DNA of 64,000 nucleotides from Vibrio comitans (GCA_024346835.1 AP024866.1:1922001-1986000), one strand, 5' to 3'. Positions 9,414-19,321 are shown, numbered from the stretch's first letter. Program-made: numbers and translations. Notes: generated by a model from the letters alone, not told the origin.

Positions 9414-9683
9414 ATGTTTAATCAAATATTCTCTTCTACTAAAAAGTGGCTTTCAGAGCTAAGTGAGTTTCAATCGAGAGTTTGGGTCGTTCACGTTAAA
9501 GAAAGCCGCTTTAAAGATGAGTCCTTTGTCATATGTGAGGATAACTTTAAAGAACACCTTGAATGGATGAAACGCAGAGACTACACAAAAGAGATGCTTG
9601 AATCGGTTGAGCAAATGAAGCCTTCACAAGTTCGAGTTTTTAAGCTGTCAAAAGCAGAACATCAACTAATGAGGGTAAAGTAA
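9414..9683 (+). CDS. Small hypothetical cytosolic protein
   Basis: An 89-residue protein I do not recognise. It is highly charged, with no signal or membrane segment. The N-terminal half has an amphipathic stretch (IFSSTKKWLSELSEF) and the C-terminal half looks helical. Codon use looks normal and the gene is isolated between the CBS gene and the DUF481 gene. I see no strong ribosome site before the ATG, so the start is less certain than the reading frame. Confidence 0.6.
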   Translation: MFNQIFSSTKKWLSELSEFQSRVWVVHVKESRFKDESFVICEDNFKEHLEWMKRRDYTKEMLESVEQMKPSQVRVFKLSKAEHQLMRVK

Positions 9684-9780
9684 TTGCCCTAGCACAATTG
9701 CCTAAAACTATTTAACAAACTCACTGTTTTTTAACGAGAAATAGTCTAATTTTAATGGAACACAAGGATTTGGTTTCATT

Positions 9781-10929
9781 ATGACAATGACGTCTCGCAA
9801 ACAGAAAATTAGCGCCGCTTTCTGCGCCATTGCCCTCTCTTCTACTTGCCTCGCTGAGTCAGAGCTAGACTCTTCTGACCAAAAACCCGAACTGACCGCC
9901 CCTGCTTGGTTCATTGAAGTTCCCTCTGTACCCACAAAATTTGATTGGCTACTCGTCCACAAAGGCGAACTTCTTGGTGGTGACATCATTGCTATGTATG
10001 ACGAACGCGTTGAGTTTGATAGTGATGAAGTGGGCGTCCATAAAGTGAAAATGAAGGATATTAAGGAGTTAAGAACCAAAGACGTCATGCAGTTGCGCTT
10101 TCTCGATGGCACCATCATAGAGGGGCATATTGTCATTGATGAACAAAATGTCTACTTGATGGAGCTTCCTTCTGTTACCTATCCAAGGGAAAACATATTG
10201 TCTATTTCACCCTCCGAGAAAAGTGGTGAGAGCTTATGGATCGGGGAGATCAGTGCCGGGTTAAATTTCAAATCAGGTAACACGGAAAGTTTTGATTATT
10301 ACATTAGCGGTGACCTACGCTACTTAATCAGTTCAGGACGTTTTAACGTCACCTATCGCGGGGTATACGAAGAAGTTCGTGAAGAAATCACAGGTTCTAG
10401 CGTGACCACAGAAGATAACCATCGTGTGACGGCAAAATACGACTATTACTACTCAAAAAAATTGTACTTCACACTACCCAGCTACGATCTGATTCTCGAT
10501 GAATTTAGGAACATTGACCACCAGACCTCTTTGGGTGTCGCTCTTGGCTATGAAGTCATCGACATTAAAGGAATGGATCTCAATGTCTATGCCGGTCCAA
10601 GTGTTCAGTATACCCAGTTTGTTAACGTAGAAGCAGGCGAGGAAGACCAAGTAGTGTCTCCTGTGCTGGCCTTTGGTCTTGATTTTGAATATGACATTAC
10701 GTCCGATCTGGAGTTCTTTCTCATTTATGACGCTAAAGTCGTGAACGATGCATCAGGTAAGTTTATTCAGCGCATCGAAACTGGATTTGATATTGAGCTC
10801 ATCGATGACTTTGATTTAGAGCTGATTACCGTTATCGACAACACCATAGAACCTATTGCAGATGAGGACGGAAATCAGCCAGAAGCCACGGATATCGTGT
10901 TTACCGTAGGCATTGAATACGAATTTTAA
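9781..10929 (+). CDS. DUF481 outer-membrane beta-barrel protein
   Basis: A 382-residue exported protein. Seen: a signal peptide ending near residue 26 (LSSTCLA|ES), a small beta-rich N-terminal part with two short repeats of the 'YDERVEFDSDEVGVHKVKM' kind (about 60-130), and a C-terminal DUF481 domain (about 155-382) with alternating beta-barrel strands that ends in an aromatic residue (IEYEF), as usual for Bam substrates. It resembles E. coli YdiY. The barrel has many Asp and Glu residues. It is monocistronic; function is unknown for the family. Confidence 0.8.
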   Translation: MTMTSRKQKISAAFCAIALSSTCLAESELDSSDQKPELTAPAWFIEVPSVPTKFDWLLVHKGELLGGDIIAMYDERVEFDSDEVGVHKVKMKDIKELRTKDVMQLRFLDGTIIEGHIVIDEQNVYLMELPSVTYPRENILSISPSEKSGESLWIGEISAGLNFKSGNTESFDYYISGDLRYLISSGRFNVTYRGVYEEVREEITGSSVTTEDNHRVTAKYDYYYSKKLYFTLPSYDLILDEFRNIDHQTSLGVALGYEVIDIKGMDLNVYAGPSVQYTQFVNVEAGEEDQVVSPVLAFGLDFEYDITSDLEFFLIYDAKVVNDASGKFIQRIETGFDIELIDDFDLELITVIDNTIEPIADEDGNQPEATDIVFTVGIEYEF

Positions 10930-11032
10930 GCACACTGGTGCTATACATCATTGCCATAAGCACATAAAATGTAACGATATTTCACATATTCATAACGTGA
11001 TACTTACCTAAAAATGGATGTTAGAGGTAAAC

Positions 11033-12205
11033 ATGAGCGACCAAAAAGAAAATCAAACCGAAAAATCACAACCAGAAGCTGAGGCTCAGCCAGCCGCAGA
11101 GCAAGCAAGCGCCCCACAAGCTGAGACAGAAGCCCCGCAAGACCAGCATGATCCGGTAAAAAAAATCACACGTAATGTCTTCATTGTTGTCGGCCTCATT
11201 TTCGTTTGGTATTTGTTTGCTGACAGACATACTCCTTGGACCGATGAAGCTCGCGTACAAGCATACGTTATTCCAATTATTCCACAGGTTTCAGGGAAAA
11301 TACTTGAGGTCAACGTCTCCCAAGATGATGTGATACAACGCGGTTCACCCCTGTTTCGAATCGATCCTGCAGACTACGAATTAAATGTAGAGCTTGCTGA
11401 ATCTGAATTGGAAATTGCCGGTCAAGAAATCGGGGCTGGTATGGCAAGTGTAGTCACGGCACAAGCAGGGCTGGTAGAAGCTCAAACCAATTTAGAGCAC
11501 GTCAATGTGCAAAGTGCTCGCGTATTCGAACTTGAGCAACGTAAGCTCTACTCAAAGTCCGATGGCGATAAAGCACGTGCTGCGATTAAGCAAGCTAAAG
11601 CACAAGTTAACAGCGCAGAGGCTAACCTTGATAAAGCAAAGCAATCTCTTGGCGCTGAGGGCGAAGCCAACCCAAGAATAAGAACGGCAATGGCTAAGCT
11701 CAAGCAAGCACAGCTAGACTTGAGCAGAACACAGGTTCTTGCACCCACTACTGGTGGCATCACTAACTTACAAGTGGATGTGGGTTACTACGCTAATCCA
11801 GGCGCACCGGTACTGACCTTTATTGACGCAGATGATGTCTGGATTGAGGCTAACCTTAAAGAAAATAACTTAGCTAATCTGAAGATTGGCGATCCGGTCG
11901 ACATTTCTTTAGACATTACCCCAGGTAAGATCTACAAAGGTAGCGTAAGAAGTATTGGCTTTGCCGTCGCCAGTGGGTCTAATGACGCCGTAGGCGGGTT
12001 AGTTACAGTAAAATCGAGTTCAGGCTGGCTTCGTGATCCTCAGCGTTTTCCCGTTGTTATCTCTTTTGAAGAAGAACTGCCAACAGGTGTACGTCGTGTA
12101 GGTGGACAAGCTGATGTTCAGTTCTACACCAGCAATAACTTTGTGCTAAATGGAATAGCAAAAGTGTACATTCGCTTGTTGAGCTGGATCTCCTATGTCT
12201 ACTAA
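11033..12205 (+). CDS. HlyD/EmrA-type membrane fusion protein
   Basis: A 390-residue periplasmic adaptor of an efflux system. Seen: a hydrophilic Glu/Ala/Gln-rich N-terminus of about 45 residues, one membrane helix (FIVVGLIFVWYLFA, about 53-66), a first lipoyl half-motif (QVSGKILEVNVSQDDVIQRG), an alpha-helical hairpin (about 130-215, Ala/Gln-rich), the second lipoyl half (LAPTTGGITNLQVDVG) and a beta-barrel domain. ATG at 11033 is chosen with AGAGG just upstream; another ATG 15 nt earlier overlaps that site. It overlaps the next gene by 11 bp, so the two are coupled. Confidence 0.85.
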   Translation: MSDQKENQTEKSQPEAEAQPAAEQASAPQAETEAPQDQHDPVKKITRNVFIVVGLIFVWYLFADRHTPWTDEARVQAYVIPIIPQVSGKILEVNVSQDDVIQRGSPLFRIDPADYELNVELAESELEIAGQEIGAGMASVVTAQAGLVEAQTNLEHVNVQSARVFELEQRKLYSKSDGDKARAAIKQAKAQVNSAEANLDKAKQSLGAEGEANPRIRTAMAKLKQAQLDLSRTQVLAPTTGGITNLQVDVGYYANPGAPVLTFIDADDVWIEANLKENNLANLKIGDPVDISLDITPGKIYKGSVRSIGFAVASGSNDAVGGLVTVKSSSGWLRDPQRFPVVISFEEELPTGVRRVGGQADVQFYTSNNFVLNGIAKVYIRLLSWISYVY

Positions 12206-13247
12206 GACTCGCTCCCAAAGTTCAAACATCAAGCTCGCATTGCAAGATGCGACAATGGTTAAACAGCTTCGATTTGCAGTAGGGGTGTCCACCTCAGCTG
12301 CGATTGCCTACATTTTTAATTGGCCACTCGCTTTCCTATTCCCTATTTTCACAACCCTTCTGCTGTCAATGCCAGTCCCTCAAATGACCCCAAAACAGCT
12401 TGGGGTGGGATTATTTAACACCGTCAAGGGATTTAGCTTCGGCCTGTTTTTTTCAGTGGTATTGATCAAGTTTCCTGTGATCTTCTTGATCTTAATGTTT
12501 TTGGCCTTGTTCAATATCTATTACTACCTCAACCGAGGGGGCTCATTTTGGTTAACGTTAATGTCTATGTTTTCGATGTTAATTTTGCCAATGTTGACTT
12601 ACATGTCTGAAGGACTAGCGATAGGCTTTTCTCTTGGATTTGTCGCATCTGCATGGGCCGCGATGCTGTTTGTGTTTGTTCTGCATTTTGTTGTTCCCGA
12701 TACTAATAAGATCACGCTGCCCTCTCCTCCTCCATTTAAAAACGTCTACTCGCCAGTGGCTGCACAATTTGCCTTAAAGAGTACCTTGGTTGCTTTCCCG
12801 ATAGTGGCATTTTGCATCACCTTTGCCCGTACCGATCTGCTGCTGACGATGATTTTTGCTGCCATGTTTACTCTTAAACCCGAGCTAAGTGCGGGTAAAG
12901 AAGCGGGACGAAATTCTCTTATCTCCACCATACTCGGTGGCCTGATTGCGTTCGTGTTCTATTGGGGGTTGGTGGCGGTACCGCTGTTTCAGTTTTTCAT
13001 CATTTTGATGTTTGGTATCGCGCTGTATATGGGCATGAATATTTTTTCATCTAACCCTAGAGGCAAATACTACGGCTCTGCGATGACGTGCATCATTGTT
13101 TTGATCAACGGCAACATGGGTGCCGACTCTGACTTTATCAGCGCGTTAGTCTCAAGGATATTCTTCATATCACTAGCCATACTCTACATTATTGTTGCAC
13201 TGCGAGTCCTAGATGCCTTTGTATTTGATAAAAAGAAACCGAGCTAG
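12195..13247 (+). CDS. DUF2955 FUSC-like inner-membrane transporter
   Basis: A 350-residue integral membrane protein with about ten hydrophobic segments in two clusters (about residues 25-160 and 190-340), the pattern of DUF2955/FUSC-type aromatic-acid exporters. No ATP-binding motifs are present. It overlaps the HlyD-type gene by 11 bp, and such pairs are thought to form efflux pumps with a periplasmic adaptor. The substrate is not shown by the sequence. A strong terminator follows. Confidence 0.8.
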   Translation: MSTKTRSQSSNIKLALQDATMVKQLRFAVGVSTSAAIAYIFNWPLAFLFPIFTTLLLSMPVPQMTPKQLGVGLFNTVKGFSFGLFFSVVLIKFPVIFLILMFLALFNIYYYLNRGGSFWLTLMSMFSMLILPMLTYMSEGLAIGFSLGFVASAWAAMLFVFVLHFVVPDTNKITLPSPPPFKNVYSPVAAQFALKSTLVAFPIVAFCITFARTDLLLTMIFAAMFTLKPELSAGKEAGRNSLISTILGGLIAFVFYWGLVAVPLFQFFIILMFGIALYMGMNIFSSNPRGKYYGSAMTCIIVLINGNMGADSDFISALVSRIFFISLAILYIIVALRVLDAFVFDKKKPS

Positions 13248-13270
13248 CACCCTGCGTTCCAATAACAACA

Positions 13271-13304
13271 AAGCCCACAACTGATATCAGCTGTGGGCTT
13301 TTTT
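13271..13304. terminator. Terminator between efflux operon and TonB receptor gene
   Basis: Stem AAGCCCACA/TGTGGGCTT enclosing an inner palindrome CTGATATCAG, followed by six T on the plus strand. It may also act for the convergent receptor gene. Confidence 0.85.
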
Positions 13305-13321
13305 AATAGGTTGACGACTTA

Positions 13322-15286
13322 TTAGAAGTCAGCGGTCATACCCACATACCAAGTTCTTGGGTCGATAGCGTAGCCGCGAGAGGTTACCTCTACCTCGTCA
13401 AAGCGCTCATCGGTAAGGTTCTGAACGCCTGCACGCAACCTGAACTGCTGATGAATCGCGTAATTTACGCCTAGATCTGCTGTAATGAATGAAGGACGAG
13501 ATACATTGTCATCATTAGAAATGATGGTCTCACCTGTATAGTTCACTCGAATAAAGGTGTCTAAATCGTTATTCACCGCCCAGCCTAGTCGCGCCATCGC
13601 TGAGTGGTCAGGACGGTCTTCAAGAGCTTCATTGGTAGTCTTATCTTCAGTATCTAAGAAGGTATAGTTACCACGAAGATTCACAGCCTCGGTGATTTCA
13701 TAGCGTGCTGAGAATTCAAAGCCTTGAATCACAGCTTCGTCTACGTTTTTGTAAGTGTAAACATCTAAGCCGCCGACGTTGCCCACAGGGTTGTCTCGGT
13801 CTTGCTCAATCAAGTTTTCGATTTCATTACGGAAAATACCAGCTTCTACCTGCCAGCTCATATCCACATACGCAACCGAAGCTTCATAGCTGATGCTCGT
13901 TTCTGGGTCTAGGTCAGGGTTACCGACGACCTGGCAACTGCCTTTACAGCTAGTAATAATGTTCTCTTCAGACAATTGAAGCAGTGTTGGCGCGTTAAAT
14001 GCAGTGCCTACACCACCCTTGATGGTGATCTTGTCGCTGAAATTATTAACCAAGTAAGCTCGCGGACTCCAGTGCGCGCCAAAGTCATCATGAATATCAA
14101 CACGAGTACCAAAGGTAAACGTATAATCATCAGCTAGCGCCCATTGATCCTGCACAAACAGAGCATACTGGTTAACACTCGCTGTACCCGTTTGGGTTAG
14201 GCTGTCTGGGTTATTCAGCTCTGAATAGTTCCAGTCAGCACCTGAAGTAACCGTATGATCATTCAAGTAAGTAGTGGCATGACCATTCACAGAGTGGTTC
14301 ACTTCATCGATGTCGTAGTAGCCCAACGTCGTGTTGTGATTATCCTTGCTTACGACCGCGTCGCGGTTATAGCGCAGTAACGTATCACCCCAATCCCATA
14401 CACCGTTATAGGTAACCGCTTGAGTGTCTCGCTTCACACGCTGGTCTGACTCGGTCAATCCTGCAGTCGACTCAATCACGCCCTCGCGGTCATCATCTGA
14501 GTAGGTAAAGTCGAAAGAAAGGTCGTGGTCTTGGTTGATATACCATAATAAGCCACCCGTTAGCGCCAGTGTATCGCGCTCTTCAAGTGCGGTTGCCTCT
14601 GAGCGGTCATAGTCGCCATTGTTACCTGTCGCGATACCGGTATAAGGATTCCAAGCATCACGCGCACTTTGACTGACAGAAAAAGACATAAATAGAGTGT
14701 CATCAATCAGTGAACCAGATGTGCTTAAGCCAGTTGAGTATTCACCACCATCGTCATCATCGCGATATCCGTAATCGGCGTTAAATTGAGTACGCCATTC
14801 ATTCTCTGGCTTTTTGGTGATCACGTTAATTACGCCACCAAGCGCCTCTGAACCGTACAATGCAGACATTGGACCACGAATAACTTCAATACGCTGAATG
14901 CTTTCTTTTGGAATTGTTGACAAGTCGAAGTCATTACCACGGAAGATAGCATTCGAAGAGCTTAGTTTACGACCGTTAACCAAGATCATTGTGAACTTTG
15001 AGTCCATACCACGAATAGAGATCATCTCTCTACCTGCGCGCCCACCATCCATTTGACTCTCAACACCAGCAATATTCTTTACTAGATCGTTAAGAGCTGT
15101 ACCTGGTTCTGCCATCAATTCTTCCGCGGTGATGACAGAAATGGTTGCTGGAGCTTCGATGACGGAGGTTTCTGTATGTGTAGCTGTAACTACCATCTGC
15201 TCATCAGTTTTCATTTCTTCGTTGGCATACGCCGAAGATGACAGAACTGCGAGTATGGCAGTAGAGACTTTGGTGCGAGTTGACAT
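13322..15286 (-). CDS. vctA: TonB-dependent catechol siderophore receptor (VctA/IrgA-like)
   Basis: A 654-residue outer-membrane receptor. Seen: a signal peptide ending ASAYA-like (SSSAYA|NEE), a TonB box EQMVVTATHTE, a plug domain (about residues 40-160) with the conserved IRGMDSKFTMILVNGRK and VIRGPMSALYGSEALGGVINVIT segments, and a 22-strand-type barrel ending in Phe (GMTADF). It resembles Vibrio IrgA/VctA and FepA-type receptors for enterobactin or vibriobactin breakdown products. ATG at 15286 is preferred to a GTG three codons earlier. A Fur-like box sits directly upstream. Family is firm; the ligand is inferred from the adjacent ABC operon. Confidence 0.82.
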   Translation of the reverse strand: MSTRTKVSTAILAVLSSSAYANEEMKTDEQMVVTATHTETSVIEAPATISVITAEELMAEPGTALNDLVKNIAGVESQMDGGRAGREMISIRGMDSKFTMILVNGRKLSSSNAIFRGNDFDLSTIPKESIQRIEVIRGPMSALYGSEALGGVINVITKKPENEWRTQFNADYGYRDDDDGGEYSTGLSTSGSLIDDTLFMSFSVSQSARDAWNPYTGIATGNNGDYDRSEATALEERDTLALTGGLLWYINQDHDLSFDFTYSDDDREGVIESTAGLTESDQRVKRDTQAVTYNGVWDWGDTLLRYNRDAVVSKDNHNTTLGYYDIDEVNHSVNGHATTYLNDHTVTSGADWNYSELNNPDSLTQTGTASVNQYALFVQDQWALADDYTFTFGTRVDIHDDFGAHWSPRAYLVNNFSDKITIKGGVGTAFNAPTLLQLSEENIITSCKGSCQVVGNPDLDPETSISYEASVAYVDMSWQVEAGIFRNEIENLIEQDRDNPVGNVGGLDVYTYKNVDEAVIQGFEFSARYEITEAVNLRGNYTFLDTEDKTTNEALEDRPDHSAMARLGWAVNNDLDTFIRVNYTGETIISNDDNVSRPSFITADLGVNYAIHQQFRLRAGVQNLTDERFDEVEVTSRGYAIDPRTWYVGMTADF

Positions 15287-15308
15287 GGATACCACTGCTT
15301 TTCGTAAT

Positions 15309-15327
15309 AATAATGATAATGTTTCGC
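15309..15327. promoter_or_regulatory. Fur-like box upstream of vctA
   Basis: A 19-bp site containing AATAATGATAATG matches about 14 of 19 positions of the Fur consensus. It lies about 25 bp upstream of the receptor start, where bound Fur-Fe would block transcription. Confidence 0.75.
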
Positions 15328-15432
15328 ATTAACATACTCGACAGTGGCCATACTTACCAAACACAACCGAATGCATAAGCTGAATTGCTAGTATTCAGCT
15401 TATGAATAATGAGCGCTATTTGAACAAACCGG

Positions 15433-16371
15433 CTAACTCACGCTATAAATTTCTTTTATCAATTCTCTAAACCAAGTGCACATACCATCGTTTTGAAAGC
15501 GCTTATGCCAATATAGGTACACTTGCTCTTTATCTGAGCGTATCTCCTCCGGAACCTCTTTCAATACCAACTTACCTGTCTTAGCCACTTCTTTTGCATA
15601 AGGCGTGGGTAAGTGAAAAATCACATCGCTACATTCCGCGATAGAGGAAGCAAGATTGAAATTGGTCAACGAAACAGGAACGTTAAGCTGCTCGTCTTTT
15701 CCTAGATAGCCTTTTTCCCTCAAGCGATTTTGCAAGTTAAAGCGTTTATCACCATATAAAGAAATACGGCCAAGCTGCGCAGTCAAAAGATCTTCAACCT
15801 GAATCTTCTTTTTTTTCGCCAATGGATGGGAGTGACTCATCAATAAACGAAAGTCTCGCTTTTGCAGAGGCAAACGATACAGGTTTTGCTGTCGATAGTC
15901 GGGCTGAGCTGTACTCATAACAAAATGCACGTCACCACTTTCTAAACAGGAGAAATGGTGTTGGGGTACAGTATCTACCGCCATGTGCATATTCGGTGCT
16001 CGTTCTCTTAATTCAGAAAACAGTTTAGGGATCAGCGCCGTAGCCTGAGGAACCAAAGCAAACAACTTAATGGTCTTAGTTGAAGAAGCAGGATCAAAGC
16101 TGTCACCTTGCATTAAGGCTTCGAGTCCTTGCAGTACCTGGTCCAGTTCAGACTGCAACACCTTGCCGCGTTCTGTAATTTGATAGCCCTCTCCAGAGCG
16201 AATCAGTAATTCATCGTTAAACACTACTCGCAGTTTTTGCAGAGCACGACTTACCGCTGGCTGGCTTAACCCAAGTGTGAGTGCCGTATTGGAGACATGC
16301 TTCTCTTCTAGAAGCTGTTTAAGAACGATTAGGAGATTGAGATCCAAGTGGCCGCTATTCAATAAGTGCAT
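15433..16371 (-). CDS. LysR-family transcriptional regulator (IrgB-like context)
   Basis: A 312-residue LysR regulator. Seen: an N-terminal winged helix-turn-helix (LDLNLLIVLKQLLEEKHVSN, then LSQPAVSRALQKLRVVF, residues 10-50) and a periplasmic-binding-protein-like effector domain (about 95-300). It lies between the siderophore receptor gene and the divergent ABC operon, sharing a 105-bp promoter region with the latter. In V. cholerae the LysR protein IrgB activates irgA, which suggests a similar role here, but the sequence alone does not show its target. Confidence 0.8.
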   Translation of the reverse strand: MHLLNSGHLDLNLLIVLKQLLEEKHVSNTALTLGLSQPAVSRALQKLRVVFNDELLIRSGEGYQITERGKVLQSELDQVLQGLEALMQGDSFDPASSTKTIKLFALVPQATALIPKLFSELRERAPNMHMAVDTVPQHHFSCLESGDVHFVMSTAQPDYRQQNLYRLPLQKRDFRLLMSHSHPLAKKKKIQVEDLLTAQLGRISLYGDKRFNLQNRLREKGYLGKDEQLNVPVSLTNFNLASSIAECSDVIFHLPTPYAKEVAKTGKLVLKEVPEEIRSDKEQVYLYWHKRFQNDGMCTWFRELIKEIYSVS

Positions 16372-16430
16372 AGTGATTATTCCGAATATATATTTGACGG
16401 ATTTTATGCATTTGATAACTTATGTCAATT

Positions 16431-16449
16431 GAAATTAATTCTCATTTGT
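16431..16449. promoter_or_regulatory. Fur-like box in the LysR-vctP intergenic region
   Basis: GAAATTAATTCTCATTTGT matches about 11 of 19 positions of the Fur consensus, between the divergent LysR gene and the binding-protein gene. It is weaker than the site before the receptor gene. Confidence 0.45.
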
Positions 16450-16476
16450 AATTATTCAGGTTGTGATATTAGCACT

Positions 16477-17397
16477 ATGTTAAAAAATAAAACCATAAAG
16501 CATCTAGTGACCTCATTATCGGTTCTTTGCTGCGCCCTTGTGCCACAAGCGATTCAAGCAAAAGAAATCACCCATACAATGGGAACTATCGAAATTACTC
16601 AAACACCGAAACGAATCGTTGTGTTGGGCCACGGTAGCCTAGATATCCTTGACGAACTCGGTGTTCAGCCCGTTGGTGTAGTAAAACCTCTGCTCCCTCA
16701 TTTTATCTCGCATTATGCAGGAGATGATTATCAAACCGTTGGATCTCTTAAAGAGCCCAACTTTGAGACTATCTTCATGCTAAAGCCAGATCTCATCATT
16801 GCTGAAGGCCGTCAGGCACCAATGTACAAAGAGCTGAGCCAAATTGCGCCAACTTATCTATTTCAAATAGACAATCAAGACTATTGGAAAACAACCCAGC
16901 ACCACTGGCGTATGTTAGGTGAAATCTTTGAAAAACAAGATGAAGCTGAATCTCTTATCGCTAAAACCGATGAACGAATGAAGAGTGTGCACGCTAAAAA
17001 TAGTCAAGAAAACCTTCGCACTCTAGCGGTGATGAACAATGGTAACAATCTTGCTATGTATGGTGAAAAGAGTCGTTTTTCCATCATATTTGAAGACTTT
17101 GGCTTTGCACCAGCAACTGCTCAGTCTCAGAAACCTACAGGCCCTCATGGGAATCTGATTTCATTTGAATACATCGCAGAAGCAAAGCCTGATGCCATGA
17201 TTATTCTGGATAGAGAGCAAGCCATTGGCACCAGCAACGGTCGCGCTAAAGCCCTATTTGATAATGCATTAGTACACAGTACTCCTGCATACCAAGACCA
17301 GAAAATGGTCTTCATGGACCCAGCAGCATGGTATCTGAGTGCTGGCGGATACAAAGCAACGCACATCATGATTAATGATGTTGAATCTGTTCTGTAA
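16477..17397 (+). CDS. vctP: Periplasmic catechol-siderophore-binding protein
   Basis: A 306-residue FecB/CeuE-type binding protein that carries ferric siderophore from the receptor to the inner-membrane permease. Seen: a signal peptide ending near residue 29 (PQAIQA|KE), then TPKRIVVLGHGSLDILDELGV, the KPDLIIAEGR hinge-side segment, and the C-lobe with AKPDAMIILDREQ. There is no lipobox. The start at 16477 gives a proper signal peptide; an in-frame extension of 37 codons upstream lacks one and runs through the likely promoter. First gene of a four-gene transporter operon. Confidence 0.85.
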   Translation: MLKNKTIKHLVTSLSVLCCALVPQAIQAKEITHTMGTIEITQTPKRIVVLGHGSLDILDELGVQPVGVVKPLLPHFISHYAGDDYQTVGSLKEPNFETIFMLKPDLIIAEGRQAPMYKELSQIAPTYLFQIDNQDYWKTTQHHWRMLGEIFEKQDEAESLIAKTDERMKSVHAKNSQENLRTLAVMNNGNNLAMYGEKSRFSIIFEDFGFAPATAQSQKPTGPHGNLISFEYIAEAKPDAMIILDREQAIGTSNGRAKALFDNALVHSTPAYQDQKMVFMDPAAWYLSAGGYKATHIMINDVESVL

Positions 17398-17419
17398 TGG
17401 GTTCTAAACGACGAATCCG

Positions 17420-18376
17420 ATGAAAGTACATCACTATCTCTCTGCGCTGGCTCTAATAGTATTAGGGTCAGCCTCTTTGTTTATCGGCGTCGCTAGCATG
17501 AACTTGTCTGCCCTCATTGACGGGGACAGCCACGCTTGGCACATCTTGTTTGAGAGCCGACTTCCACGCCTTATCGCTATTTGCCTTGCAGGAGCTGGCC
17601 TCAGTATTGCAGGCCTCATCATGCAGCAAATCGTTCAGAACCGCTTTGCCGCTCCTTCCACCACCGGCACTATAGACTGCGCTCTGTTAGGTTACGTGTT
17701 GAGCTTGGTTGTATTCTCAGATATCGGTGGCTGGGCGCATCTTGCACTTATTTTCGCTTTCTCTGTAGTGGGTACCTTAGTCTTCGTTCGCTTCTTGCAA
17801 AGCCTGAAGTTCAAAAATGCCATGCTAGTGCCCTTGATTGGTATCATGTACGGCAACGTTATCTCTGCGTTAACGACTTTCGTCGCTTACAAATACGACC
17901 TAGTACAAAGCATGTCGTCATGGACGGTGGCAAACTTTGCCTCTGTATTACAAGGCAATTACGAATTTCTCTACTTAGCAATACCGGCTTCATTGCTCGC
18001 CTATGGGTTTGCTAGCCAGTTTAGCGCCGCCAGCATTGGCGAAAGCTTTGCGAGAAATATTGGTTTGAACTACCAAAAGATCGTATTTATTGGCGTGCTA
18101 CTTGTGGCTGTACTGTCTTCTTCAGTAGTAATGATTGTTGGAGTTATCCCCTTCCTTGGCCTGATTGTTCCTAATCTCGTGTCGATGTTTGTTGGCGATA
18201 ATATGCGTAAGAACCTTCCTTGGACAGCGTATACCGGAATCATGCTAGTACTGGCCTGTGATGTATTAGGTAGAGTGATCATATTCCCTTATGAAATCCC
18301 TATTTCCATGGTGATTAGCATTTTGGGCGGTGTGGTTTTCATCCACCTAATATTGAAGGATAAGAGCAATGCGTGA
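17420..18376 (+). CDS. vctD: Ferric siderophore ABC permease (FecCD family), subunit 1
   Basis: A 318-residue inner-membrane permease with about nine hydrophobic segments. Seen: the family landmarks ESRLPRLIAICLAGAGLSIAG (N-terminal RLPR region, residues 36-55), a mid-protein LIGIMYGNVISAL, and GVIPFLGLIVPNLVSMFVGDN near residue 245, the coupling-helix region contacting the ATPase. It begins 22 nt after vctP and overlaps the second permease by 8 bp, so the pair probably forms a heterodimer. Confidence 0.87.
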   Translation: MKVHHYLSALALIVLGSASLFIGVASMNLSALIDGDSHAWHILFESRLPRLIAICLAGAGLSIAGLIMQQIVQNRFAAPSTTGTIDCALLGYVLSLVVFSDIGGWAHLALIFAFSVVGTLVFVRFLQSLKFKNAMLVPLIGIMYGNVISALTTFVAYKYDLVQSMSSWTVANFASVLQGNYEFLYLAIPASLLAYGFASQFSAASIGESFARNIGLNYQKIVFIGVLLVAVLSSSVVMIVGVIPFLGLIVPNLVSMFVGDNMRKNLPWTAYTGIMLVLACDVLGRVIIFPYEIPISMVISILGGVVFIHLILKDKSNA

Positions 18377-19319
18377 TACGACCAAATTTGCCCTGATCCT
18401 TGGCTTCGCACTTGTATTCGTTGGTTACTTTCTAGGAAAAGGGCTAACTGTCGACAACTATCAATTTTTCTTGTCACGTCGCATACCTAAGGTTCTGGCC
18501 ATCGTTCTAGCGGGTATGGCAATAGCCGCCTCTTCGTTAGTGTTCCAGACCGTTACCAACAACCGAATTCTAACGCCTTCAATACTTGGTTTTGATGCCT
18601 TGTACATCATGATTCAAGTGATTCTGGTGGCAAGCTTTGGCGGTCTGAGTATCTGGGTTACCGATGCCAAGATTAATTTTGTGCTTTCAACGGCAATCAT
18701 GGCAGTATTGGCGACCTTTTTATTCGGGCTTTATTTCAAAAAGCAAAGAACCAATATCTTTACCCTTCTATTGATCGGCGTGGTATGTGGCAGTTTGTTT
18801 AATAGTGTCACCGGTTTTTTCACTATGGTGATAGACCCCGATGAGTTCATCGCAATCCAAAATTCGATGTTTGCCAGCTTCAACAATGTAAACACTGAAT
18901 TAGTGTACTGGTGCACCCTGCCCCTACTGGGATGTATTGCTTACCTATATAAATATGCCTCACAACTAGATGTACTTTGGCTTGGGGTCGACAACGCCAA
19001 AAGCCTCGGAGTCGATACCGCAAAGCTCACCAAAAAAGTCATGTTTATTACCACGCTATTGGTCTCGATATCGACCGCATTGGTAGGCCCTGTACTGTTT
19101 CTTGGCCTTATTGTTGTGAGCTTGACTAGGCAGATATTTACTGGTTACCAGCACCGATTTCTCATTGCTAGCAGTTGTGTCGTCTCTATTGCGCTGCTGA
19201 TTAGTGGTCAGTGGTTGGTTGAGCATATGCTGGATTTTCAAACCACCATCAGCGTTATCATCAACTTTGTCGGCGGAAGTTACTTCCTTAGCCTACTCGT
19301 ACGAAACAAGATCAGCTAA
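18369..19319 (+). CDS. vctG: Ferric siderophore ABC permease (FecCD family), subunit 2
   Basis: A 316-residue second permease subunit. Seen: SRRIPKVLAIVLAGMAIAASSLVFQTVTNN is the family N-terminal signature region (only its position, residues 35-65, matters here), with about nine membrane segments and GPVLFLGLIVVSLTRQIFTG near residue 238 as coupling helix. It overlaps vctD by 8 bp and is followed 2 nt later by the ATPase gene, so translation is coupled. Confidence 0.87.
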   Translation: MRDTTKFALILGFALVFVGYFLGKGLTVDNYQFFLSRRIPKVLAIVLAGMAIAASSLVFQTVTNNRILTPSILGFDALYIMIQVILVASFGGLSIWVTDAKINFVLSTAIMAVLATFLFGLYFKKQRTNIFTLLLIGVVCGSLFNSVTGFFTMVIDPDEFIAIQNSMFASFNNVNTELVYWCTLPLLGCIAYLYKYASQLDVLWLGVDNAKSLGVDTAKLTKKVMFITTLLVSISTALVGPVLFLGLIVVSLTRQIFTGYQHRFLIASSCVVSIALLISGQWLVEHMLDFQTTISVIINFVGGSYFLSLLVRNKIS

Positions 19320-19321
19320 TC

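Noticed and set aside
9708..10136. Minus-strand 142-codon frame over the start of the DUF481 gene
   Set aside because: It is antisense to a gene with a clear signal peptide and barrel domain, and its residues (Ser/Pro-rich, no motif) look like a shadow.
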